Positions 1 through 4,444 of a stretch of 5,163 nt of DNA are shown one piece after another. A program made the position numbers and the translations under genes. The stretch is taken from assembly GCA_029010655.1 (NCBI GenBank), contig JAQXKW010000147.1, positions 1 through 5,163 of the forward strand, read 5' to 3'. Numbering within the stretch: position 1 is the stretch's first letter; each line of letters begins with the position of its first letter. The notes beneath the pieces were generated by a model. That model was not told the DNA's origin. It ran no database searches and saw nothing but the letters and a program-made list of their open reading frames with translations. The DNA is from Clostridia bacterium (lineage in GTDB: Bacteria; Bacillota; Clostridia; Oscillospirales; CAG-272).

Positions 1-120
1 TCCTTACTGACGGTTTTACAAGTCGGGGCGTCTGTAATCTGCTTGACCTCCACTCCCTCCCCTCGGCATCATTATGATGACGAAATAGAGAAACAGGAAA
101 TCAAAAAGCCTTCTACATAA
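1..120 (+). CDS. C-terminal end of an unrecognised small membrane-type protein (partial)
   Basis: Frame 1 is open from the first base to a TAA at 118-120, giving 39 residues; the start lies outside the window. The visible peptide has an apolar stretch (LLTVLQVGASVICL, residues 2-15), then a Pro/His break and a strongly charged tail containing DDEIEKQEIKK. That is the layout of a small single-span membrane protein with a cytoplasmic tail. It is followed by hairpins and a terminator on the same strand, as expected at a gene end. I do not recognise the family. A short holin-like or type I toxin-like peptide is possible, as is the tail of a larger membrane protein. A 39-codon open frame can also arise by chance, so this is tentative. 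Confidence 0.4.
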   Translation, partial: SLLTVLQVGASVICLTSTPSPRHHYDDEIEKQEIKKPST

Positions 121-152
121 ATACGAGCAATATCATAAGTAAGGATTGCCAC

Positions 153-201
153 GGGCGGCACTATGCCGTCCTGTGCTGTGACACCGTGGGTGACAGCACA
201 G
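153..201 (+). ncRNA. Two adjacent strong hairpins: structured 3' UTR or small RNA of unknown class
   Basis: Hairpin 1 pairs 153-160 with 164-171: eight pairs including one G-T, loop CTA. Hairpin 2 follows almost at once: CTGTGCTGT (171-179) pairs with ACAGCACAG (193-201). After a two-base bulge (GA, 180-181) the helix continues as CACC (182-185) with GGTG (189-192), closing a GTG loop. Base 171 could join either helix. An 8-base inverted repeat, TCCTTACT (1-8) with AGTAAGGA (138-145), could close a larger domain. The element lies between the partial gene ending at 120 and the terminator at 262-288, so it could be a structured 3' UTR or a separate small RNA. It could also act on the minus strand, since hairpins read both ways. 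I checked by eye for 6S, RNase P, SRP and tmRNA signatures and saw none. Confidence 0.35.
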
Positions 202-261
202 CACTAATGTCTGTTGCAGATTTGTCTCCTCCCCCTCACCGTTAGTATGCCTTTGAACAAC

Positions 262-288
262 AAAAAAGCGGCAAACGCCGCTTTTTTT
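262..288. terminator. Bidirectional intrinsic terminator shared by the left-edge gene and metQ
   Basis: A GC-rich stem, GCGGC (268-272) with GCCGC (277-281) and loop AAAC, is flanked by six A (262-267) and seven T (282-288). Read on the minus strand it ends the metNIQ transcript about 35 bases past the metQ stop codon. Read on the plus strand it ends transcription arriving from the left edge. The A and T runs can extend the helix. This is the classic shape for two converging units sharing one terminator. Confidence 0.85.
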
Positions 289-321
289 GTTATCATATTG
301 TCTTTAGGCAAATTCCTAAAT

Positions 322-1170
322 TCAGTCTGCCATGGGAACGACTGCGCCGTCGTACTTGTCGGCGATGAAGTTCTGAACAGTTTCGCTCCGGAGGGCCTCA
401 ACAAGTGCAAGAACAGCTTCGTTGTTTTCGTTGCCCTCTTTAACAACAAGAATGTTTGCAAAGGTCTGAGCCGCCTCGGAATCCTTATCCTCAACAGCCA
501 GAGCCTCGGAACCCTTCAGTCCTGCGCCGATGGCGTAGTTGCCGTTAATAACCGCAACAGCTACCTCGTCAAGCATACCGGGGATAAGAGAGGCTTCTAT
601 TTCAACGATGTCGAGATTCTTGGGATTTTCAGTAATATCGTTCTTTGTAGCGGTAAGACCTGCGTCAGCCTTCAAAGTGATAAGTCCTTGAGCCGCAAGG
701 AGCTGGAGAGCTCTCGCCTCGTTTGTTGCGTCGTTGGGAACTGCGATCTTTGCGCCGTCCTCAAGTGCGTCAAGAGAAGAAGCGGTACCTGCGTAAATGC
801 CGAGGGGCTCATAGTGAACCTTTGCTACGGAAACAAGATGTGTACCGTTTTCTTCGTTGAACTGATCCAGATAAGGCTTGTGCTGGAAGTAGTTGGCGTC
901 AACGTCTCCGCTCTCGGTGGAGTTGTTGGGGATAACGTAGTCGTCCATTACCTTGATGTCCAGGGTAATGTTTTTTTCGGCAAGTGCCGATTTACATTCC
1001 TCAAGGATTTCCGCATGAGGGGTAGAGCTTGCCGCAACAGTCAGCGTAACGTTTTCTGTTTTTTCGCCGTTGCTGTCCGCAGTAGTGTCGGCAGGGTTCT
1101 TGCCGCCGCAGGAGGCGAGGCAAAGAACGAGCATAACTGCCGCAAGTGTAAGTGCAATAATTCTTTTCAT
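322..1170 (-). CDS. metQ: Methionine ABC transporter substrate-binding lipoprotein (MetQ/NlpA family)
   Basis: This is the solute receptor of a methionine-type ABC importer, tethered outside the cell membrane, which hands substrate to the MetI permease. The 282-residue product starts with a lipoprotein signal peptide (charged MKR, apolar core) and a lipobox LASC, with the lipidated Cys at 21. A Thr/Asn/Lys-rich linker runs to about residue 40. The mature domain shows NlpA-family landmarks: ANYFQHKPYL (92-101), EPLGIY (121-126), GAKIAVPNDATNEARAL (139-155) and NGNYAIGAGL (209-218). The length is usual for the family. An AAGGAGA site at 1177-1183, six bases upstream, supports the ATG at 1170. 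It is the last gene of the operon, 40 bases after metI, and its own ribosome site may allow the higher output typical of binding proteins. Family assignment is firm; L-methionine as opposed to D-methionine or a related ligand is inferred from metN and metI. Confidence 0.94.
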   Translation of the reverse strand: MKRIIALTLAAVMLVLCLASCGGKNPADTTADSNGEKTENVTLTVAASSTPHAEILEECKSALAEKNITLDIKVMDDYVIPNNSTESGDVDANYFQHKPYLDQFNEENGTHLVSVAKVHYEPLGIYAGTASSLDALEDGAKIAVPNDATNEARALQLLAAQGLITLKADAGLTATKNDITENPKNLDIVEIEASLIPGMLDEVAVAVINGNYAIGAGLKGSEALAVEDKDSEAAQTFANILVVKEGNENNEAVLALVEALRSETVQNFIADKYDGAVVPMAD

Positions 1171-1210
1171 TGTTTTTCTCCTTTATGTATGTTTTTTACA
1201 AATGACTAAA

Positions 1211-1897
1211 TTAATGTCTTATTCTCTTGTCAAGCTTTTTGGCAAGAAAACTGAGACCCTCCTGCATAATCTGAACAAGGATTATGAGAAGAATTGAGGA
1301 AATATACATGACCTGAGGCTGAAATCTGTAAAGACCGTACTGAATTGCCAGCTGTCCGAGACCTCCGCCTGCTATAAGATATGTCATGGGGGTGTAGCCC
1401 AAAATGGTGGTTGCGGCGATAGCGCCGCCGATTATAAGAGAAGGCTTTGCTTCGGGAAGAAGAACCTTTGTAATAAGCTGAAAATTGTTTGAGCCCATGG
1501 AATTCGCCGCCTCAATAACTCCCGGGTCAACCTCCTTTAAGGAGGACTCCACCATTCGAGCCACAAATGGAATGGCGGCGACTACCAAATAGAAAATGAA
1601 AGCGTTGTCGCCGATTTTTGTGCCCATAACGATTTTCGATATAGGCTGAATCATTACAAGTAATATAATGAAAGGAATAGACCTTATCATGTTGACGATA
1701 AAGCCCAGCACGGCGTTTACGGGCTTGTTGGGGAAAATACTGCCGGAGGAGGTTCCGTAAAGCAGAACTCCAAGGGGAATTCCCACAATATAGGAAATAG
1801 AGGTGCTGAGAACAGTGATTTTCAGAGTGGTAAGTATAGCTTCAAGGTAGGTGGAGCCCATGCCGTTTGCGAAAAGATTTTGGAAAAACTCACTCAT
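1211..1897 (-). CDS. metI: Methionine ABC transporter permease MetI
   Basis: This 228-residue integral membrane permease forms a homodimeric channel for methionine uptake. About five apolar segments are visible, near residues 22-46, 61-84, 98-117, 151-180 and 197-215, matching the MetI fold. The cytoplasmic coupling (EAA) loop that docks on the ATPase lies at 129-148 and contains EAANSMGSNNF and KVLLP. Other family landmarks are RSIPFIILL (72-80) and IAGGGLGQLAIQYG (175-188). The ATG at 1897 has a strong GAGGAGGT site just upstream. The first eight bases, ATGAGTGA, overlap the end of metN, so the two are probably translationally coupled, which fits subunits needed in equal numbers. No defect is visible. 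Confidence 0.95.
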   Translation of the reverse strand: MSEFFQNLFANGMGSTYLEAILTTLKITVLSTSISYIVGIPLGVLLYGTSSGSIFPNKPVNAVLGFIVNMIRSIPFIILLVMIQPISKIVMGTKIGDNAFIFYLVVAAIPFVARMVESSLKEVDPGVIEAANSMGSNNFQLITKVLLPEAKPSLIIGGAIAATTILGYTPMTYLIAGGGLGQLAIQYGLYRFQPQVMYISSILLIILVQIMQEGLSFLAKKLDKRIRH

Positions 1898-2888
1898 CGC
1901 CGCTCACCTCCTCGAATTTTATTCCCCTGTCGGTCAGATAATTGAATATTCTGGTAACGGAGGACGGGTCGTCGGGAAGCTGTAAAAGCATCTGCCCGTA
2001 CGCCTTGCCGCTGATATTTTTCGTGTCGGCGCCCAAAATATTCACCGCAGTATGACATTCAAGGGACAGATTTGAAATAACGGGCTCACTTGATTCCTGT
2101 CCGTCGAACACCACGCGTATAGTCCGCGAGGACATATTTCTCGTAATTTCATTACCCTGCGGAAGGATAAGCGTTTTTGCCATCTGGGATTTGGGGGAAA
2201 GGAATACGTCCCGTACAAGTCCGGTTTCCACAACCGTGCCGCCGTCAAGCACCGCCACCTTGTTGCAGATTTGCTCCACAACCTTCATTTCGTGGGTAAT
2301 AACAACGATTGTAACCCCCAGCTTTTTGTTTATTTCCTGCAAAAGCTCAAGAATTGAGCGGGTGGTTTTCGGGTCAAGCGCGCTTGTGGCCTCGTCGCAA
2401 AGGAGAACCTCAGGGTCGGAGGCAAGGGCGCGGGCAATGGCAACTCTCTGCTTCTGACCGCCGGAAAGCTGAGAAGGGAAGGAGTTCATTCTGTCCTCAA
2501 GATCAACGGTTTTCAGAAGCTCCCGCGCTTTTTCGACGGCTGCCTTTTTAGGCGTTCCGATAATCTCCATGGGGTAGCATACGTTGCGAAGCGCCGTTCT
2601 CTGCTCCAAAAGATTGAACCCCTGGAATATCATGGACATGGAATGTCTTGTTTTCAAAAGCTCTTTTTTTGAAAGGGAGCTCATATCCACACCCTTAAAA
2701 AGGACTTTTCCCGACGTAGGTCTTTCCAAAAGATTAATACATCTCACAAGGGTGGATTTTCCGGCGCCGGAAAGACCGATAATGCCGAAAATATCGCCTT
2801 TTTCTATTTTCAGGGACACGTTTCGTACGGCTTCAACGGATCCGGAGACCGTGTCAAAAGCCTTGCATACGTTTTGTAACTCAATCAC
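1890..2888 (-). CDS. metN: Methionine ABC transporter ATP-binding protein MetN with C-terminal NIL domain
   Basis: This cytoplasmic ATPase powers the importer. With the GTG at 2886-2888 as start, it has 332 residues. The nucleotide-binding domain shows Walker A GLSGAGKST (38-46), Q-loop Gln89 in IFQGFNLL, signature LSGGQKQRVAIARAL (141-155), Walker B VLLCDEATSALDP (161-173, catalytic Glu166) and switch His199. Residues about 256-328 form a NIL domain, the regulatory tail that in studied MetN proteins binds methionine and shuts the transporter down. That tail separates MetN from amino-acid ATPases of the GlnQ type. An ATG at 2912 gives eight more codons, but it lacks a ribosome site and lies about eight bases from the predicted transcript start. 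The GTG has AGGGGG nine bases upstream, and its product begins IELQNV, the usual family start. It is the first gene of metN-metI-metQ. Confidence 0.96.
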   Translation of the reverse strand: MIELQNVCKAFDTVSGSVEAVRNVSLKIEKGDIFGIIGLSGAGKSTLVRCINLLERPTSGKVLFKGVDMSSLSKKELLKTRHSMSMIFQGFNLLEQRTALRNVCYPMEIIGTPKKAAVEKARELLKTVDLEDRMNSFPSQLSGGQKQRVAIARALASDPEVLLCDEATSALDPKTTRSILELLQEINKKLGVTIVVITHEMKVVEQICNKVAVLDGGTVVETGLVRDVFLSPKSQMAKTLILPQGNEITRNMSSRTIRVVFDGQESSEPVISNLSLECHTAVNILGADTKNISGKAYGQMLLQLPDDPSSVTRIFNYLTDRGIKFEEVSGDE

Positions 2889-2897
2889 CGTGCTTTT

Positions 2898-2903
2898 CCC
2901 CCT
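2898..2903 (-). promoter_or_regulatory. metN ribosome binding site that favours the GTG start
   Basis: AGGGGG on the minus strand lies nine bases upstream of the GTG at 2888. It falls inside the reading frame if the ATG at 2912 is used instead. Nothing resembling a ribosome site precedes that ATG, whose upstream bases are almost pure A and T. This is the main reason for calling the shorter MetN. Confidence 0.75.
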
Positions 2904-2926
2904 AAAATTCATTAATTAATAGGTAA

Positions 2927-2955
2927 ATAGTATCATTATTCGGCATATTTGTCAA
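2927..2955 (-). promoter_or_regulatory. Sigma-A-type promoter of the metNIQ operon
   Basis: On the minus strand a perfect -35 TTGACA (2955-2950) is separated by 17 bases from a -10 TACTAT (2932-2927; five of six consensus bases). Transcription would start near 2920, leaving a leader of roughly 30 bases before the metN GTG. That is too short for a SAM riboswitch or T-box, so control by methionine, if any, would have to be by a protein at the promoter. The self-complementary ATTAATTAAT at 2911-2920 covers the predicted start and is a possible binding site. Confidence 0.8.
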
Positions 2956-3043
2956 GGGAAAAACGTGTATTTGTTGATTGCACAATAAAAAATACATGGA
3001 AAATGAGCAGGTTTCTTAAGGACAGTTATCTAAAACTAATGAA
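2956..3043. other. AT-rich spacer between the metN promoter and the palindrome array
   Basis: These 88 bases contain no open frame of note, no RNA gene that I recognise and no terminator. Together with the array (3044-3246) and the spo0A promoter region they make up the unusually long 544-base divergent gap between metN and spo0A. I see nothing further to annotate here. Confidence 0.5.
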
Positions 3044-3122
3044 GTGATATTCTTTGCTTCGCAAAGAGTGATAAGCTTGCCGACGGCAAGCGTGATATTG
3101 AAACCTGCGGTTTCAGTGATAT
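3044..3122. repeat. Palindrome array, part 1: three 7-bp hairpins with an exact 24-base period
   Basis: The spacer GTGATA(T) occurs at 3044, 3068, 3092 and 3116, exactly 24 bases apart. The second copy ends in A-A where the others have A-T. Between copies sit three perfect palindromes, each with seven-base arms and a three-base loop. TCTTTGC (3051-3057) pairs with GCAAAGA (3061-3067), GCTTGCC (3075-3081) with GGCAAGC (3085-3091), and TGAAACC (3099-3105) with GGTTTCA (3109-3115). Loops are TTC, GAC and TGC. Arm sequences differ completely from unit to unit, yet pairing is perfect in each, so what is conserved is spacer plus structure. The function is unknown. Confidence 0.9.
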
Positions 3123-3216
3123 TTTATTCGCCTAAAAAACTGCCGTAGGCAATAAAACTATGCGTAGCATAATAAAACTGCTTTAGCAATATCACTCGCC
3201 CAAAGGCGAATAAAAC
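3123..3216. repeat. Palindrome array, part 2: short hairpins joined by AATAAAACT spacers, partly inverted relative to part 1
   Basis: The spacer AATAAAACT is found at 3151-3159, 3171-3179 and 3209-3217, with a degenerate copy (TAAAAAACT) at 3133-3141. Between them are small palindromes. TGCC/GGCA (3141-3144 with 3148-3151) and TATGC/GCATA (3159-3163 with 3167-3171) both have loop GTA. TGC/GCA (3179-3181 with 3186-3188) has loop TTTA, and TCGCC/GGCGA (3196-3200 with 3205-3209) has loop CAAA. AATATCAC at 3188-3195 is the reverse complement of the part 1 spacer with one more T. TTTTATTCGCC (3122-3132) is the reverse complement of 3205-3215. The block is therefore a mosaic of both spacer types in both orientations. 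Confidence 0.82.
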
Positions 3217-3246
3217 TGCCCAAGTGTCCTTTAGGACACTTGGGCA
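3217..3246. repeat. 13-bp perfect hairpin closing the palindrome array
   Basis: TGCCCAAGTGTCC (3217-3229) pairs without mismatch with GGACACTTGGGCA (3234-3246) around a TTTA loop. It follows an AATAAAACT spacer, so it looks like an extended version of the array unit. On the plus strand no T run follows. On the minus strand it is followed by GTTTTATT, a weak terminator-like tract, so limited termination of leftward transcription is possible. A weaker stem, CAATCTA (3245-3251) with TAGATTG (3262-3268), abuts it on the right. Confidence 0.85.
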
Positions 3247-3311
3247 ATCTACCGATTTATATAGATTGCGATAAATAAGGAGCTTTTGCGACCCATATGT
3301 AAAATGTAAAA

Positions 3312-3325
3312 TATTACCAATTAAT
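3312..3325 (+). repeat. 14-base direct repeat, upstream copy (candidate operator)
   Basis: TATTACCAATTAAT occurs here and again, unchanged, at 3395-3408. This copy lies about 40 bases upstream of the spo0A -35 element. Start-to-start distance is 83 bases, close to eight helical turns, so a protein bound at both sites could face the same side of the DNA. No known consensus is recognised. Confidence 0.7.
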
Positions 3326-3352
3326 TCCCGTTAATTTTGTGCAACTTTAATT

Positions 3353-3379
3353 TAAGGAAATACTTGCAATAAATGGAAA
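3353..3379 (+). promoter_or_regulatory. Possible sigma-H-type promoter overlapping the spo0A promoter (weak)
   Basis: TAAGGAAAT at 3353-3361 fits most of the sigma-H -35 pattern (RWAGGAxxT). Thirteen bases later GGAAA at 3375-3379 is a poor match to the -10 pattern (HGAAT). Bacillus spo0A has a sigma-H promoter in addition to its vegetative one, which is why I looked. The -10 half is weak, so this is only a candidate. Confidence 0.25.
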
Positions 3380-3392
3380 TTTATGGTATCAT
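3364..3392 (+). promoter_or_regulatory. Sigma-A-type promoter of spo0A
   Basis: A -35 TTGCAA (3364-3369; four of six consensus bases) is separated by 17 bases from a -10 TATCAT (3387-3392; five of six). The predicted transcript start is near 3399, inside the downstream copy of the 14-base repeat, with about 34 bases of leader before the spo0A ATG. A moderate -35 together with a repeat over the start site suggests a regulated promoter. Confidence 0.65.
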
Positions 3393-3394
3393 TC

Positions 3395-3408
3395 TATTAC
3401 CAATTAAT
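3395..3408 (+). repeat. 14-base direct repeat, downstream copy over the spo0A transcription start
   Basis: This is an exact second copy of TATTACCAATTAAT (first at 3312-3325). It begins two bases after the -10 hexamer and covers the predicted start, a typical position for a repressor site. Confidence 0.7.
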
Positions 3409-3432
3409 ACCAAAACTACGGGGAGAAAAAAC

Positions 3433-4209
3433 ATGGAAAAAATCAAAATACTTATTGCAGATGAAAATTCAGAAACAAGAAAGGCTTGCAGAGAGGCGCT
3501 TCTGAGAGCGGGAATAAGGGACATAGACGAAACCTCAAACGGAGAGGAAGCGCTATCCCGAATAGGTCGGACCCACCCGGATATAGTAATAGCTGACGTG
3601 TGGCTGTCACGGCTTGACGGTATCGGACTTGTCCGCCAGGCGCAGACGATTGATTACGGACAGGACAAGCCTCCCGCATTTATAATAGCGTCAATGGTAA
3701 CAAATCAGAACATATTTATAGAGGCGGCGAAGGCGGGCGCCGTGCTGTGCCTGCCCAAGCCCTTGGATTACGGCAGTCTTGCGGACCATATAAGCTCAAT
3801 ATTCAGAGGCAGAGCCGACGGCTCCATAGCCGTGGGCGGAACAAACGTAACTCCTCCCGACATAGAAGCGCAGGTAACAAAGATTATTCATCAGATAGGA
3901 GTGCCGGCGCATATAAAAGGGTATCAGTATCTGAGAACGGCAATTCTTATGACAATAAGCGACAGCGAGGTTATAAATTCCGTAACGAAAATTCTGTATC
4001 CGTCGGTGGCGAAAAAATATTCCACAACCACCTCCAGAGTGGAAAGGGCAATCCGCCACGCAATCGAGGTCGCATGGGACAGAGGGGACGTGGATACGCT
4101 GAATTCATACTTCGGATATACCGTGCAGAATAACAGGGGAAAGCCTACAAATTCGGAGTTCATCGCAATGATAGCGGACAACCTCCGCCTTAAATATAAA
4201 ATAAGATAA
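3433..4209 (+). CDS. spo0A: Stage 0 sporulation protein A (Spo0A), response regulator and master regulator of sporulation
   Basis: Phosphorylated Spo0A binds DNA to switch cells into sporulation. The 258-residue product has a receiver domain (about 3-125) with acidic residues Asp10/Glu11, phospho-acceptor Asp55 in IADVWLSRLDG, switch Ser87 and Lys109 in the KP motif. A linker leads to the Spo0A C-terminal DNA-binding domain (about 143-258). There SRVERAIRHAIEVAW (201-215), FGYTV (227-231) and KPTNSEFIAMIAD (237-249) are near-invariant family blocks. The usual Pro three residues after the MP-type position of the phosphorylation loop is Ser here (DVWLS rather than DxxMP). The ATG at 3433 has GGGGAG seven bases upstream. 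An in-frame ATG at 3373 lies inside the promoter spacer and can be excluded. Total length is close to the usual 265-270. The gene has its own promoter and terminator, and spoIVB, its common upstream neighbour, is absent. Confidence 0.96.
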   Translation: MEKIKILIADENSETRKACREALLRAGIRDIDETSNGEEALSRIGRTHPDIVIADVWLSRLDGIGLVRQAQTIDYGQDKPPAFIIASMVTNQNIFIEAAKAGAVLCLPKPLDYGSLADHISSIFRGRADGSIAVGGTNVTPPDIEAQVTKIIHQIGVPAHIKGYQYLRTAILMTISDSEVINSVTKILYPSVAKKYSTTTSRVERAIRHAIEVAWDRGDVDTLNSYFGYTVQNNRGKPTNSEFIAMIADNLRLKYKIR

Positions 4210-4242
4210 TAAGCTTTGAAAAACGACATAAATATAATGTAG

Positions 4243-4269
4243 AAAAAAGCTCCGCCCCGGAGCTTTTTT
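4243..4269. terminator. Intrinsic terminator after spo0A
   Basis: GCTCCG (4249-4254) pairs with CGGAGC (4258-4263) around a CCC loop. The stem is flanked by six A and six T, making a perfect 12-base inverted repeat in total. It begins 33 bases past the spo0A stop codon and isolates spo0A from the downstream secreted-protein gene. The A run means it could also work leftward. Confidence 0.9.
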
Positions 4270-4300
4270 CACAAAAGAACCGAAATTCGGCGGGAGTGTG

Positions 4301-4314
4301 TCTAATATATTAGA
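4301..4314. promoter_or_regulatory. 14-bp perfect palindrome upstream of the secreted-protein promoter (candidate operator)
   Basis: TCTAATATATTAGA reads the same on both strands. It lies about 70 bases upstream of the -35 element of the next gene, in otherwise unstructured AT-rich DNA. A shorter interrupted palindrome, CCGAA-A-TTCGG (4280-4290), lies just before it. A dimeric regulator site is plausible, but the AT-richness makes chance palindromes more likely. Confidence 0.35.
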
Positions 4315-4383
4315 ACAATAAAAACAAATTGTTAAAAATACGTGGATTTATACAACTTTTTGAAATTCTTTCATAAAATGGGC

Positions 4384-4412
4384 TTGACATTTTGAAGCCG
4401 ATATTATATACT
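4384..4412 (+). promoter_or_regulatory. Strong sigma-A-type promoter of the secreted-protein gene
   Basis: A perfect -35 TTGACA (4384-4389), a 17-base spacer and a -10 TATACT (4407-4412; five of six consensus bases) predict a start near 4419. Together with the GGAGG at 4433-4437, seven bases before the ATG, this predicts high expression. Confidence 0.8.
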
Positions 4413-4444
4413 TTAGACGTATAGATTTAACTGGAGGTTAAATT

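Noticed and set aside
72..152. 26-codon GTG-initiated frame on the minus strand at the left edge
   Set aside because: No ribosome site precedes the GTG, which lies right beside the stem of a strong hairpin. The peptide has no recognisable features.
214..1209. 331-codon open frame on the plus strand opposite metQ
   Set aside because: It is the antisense of a gene with clear family motifs, lipobox and ribosome site. It also runs through the terminator at 262-288, and its product has no recognisable domain. It is open only because of metQ codon bias.
2889..2920. SAM riboswitch or Met T-box in the metN leader
   Set aside because: The predicted leader is about 30 bases, far too short for either element, and no T-box or SAM core sequence is seen upstream on the minus strand.
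2949..2963. Spo0A binding box near the metN promoter (TTTGTCAAGGG)
   Set aside because: The core would need TGTCGAA. The sequence is TGTCAAG, and the match is explained by the -35 hexamer read on the other strand.
3044..3132. Coding sequence through the palindrome array
   Set aside because: Because 24 is a multiple of 3, two frames stay open and give 8-residue periodic peptides (for example repeated VI- or SDI-type units). There is no ribosome site, and the conserved property is base pairing in the DNA or RNA, so any predicted protein here would be spurious.
3044..3246. CRISPR array
   Set aside because: The constant segments are only 6-9 bases, the intervening segments are perfect palindromes and not unique spacers, and no cas gene is in view.
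3796..4229. Two minus-strand open frames (87 and 101 codons) opposite spo0A
   Set aside because: They are shadows of the strongly conserved Spo0A C-terminal domain, and one of them crosses the spo0A stop region without any ribosome site.
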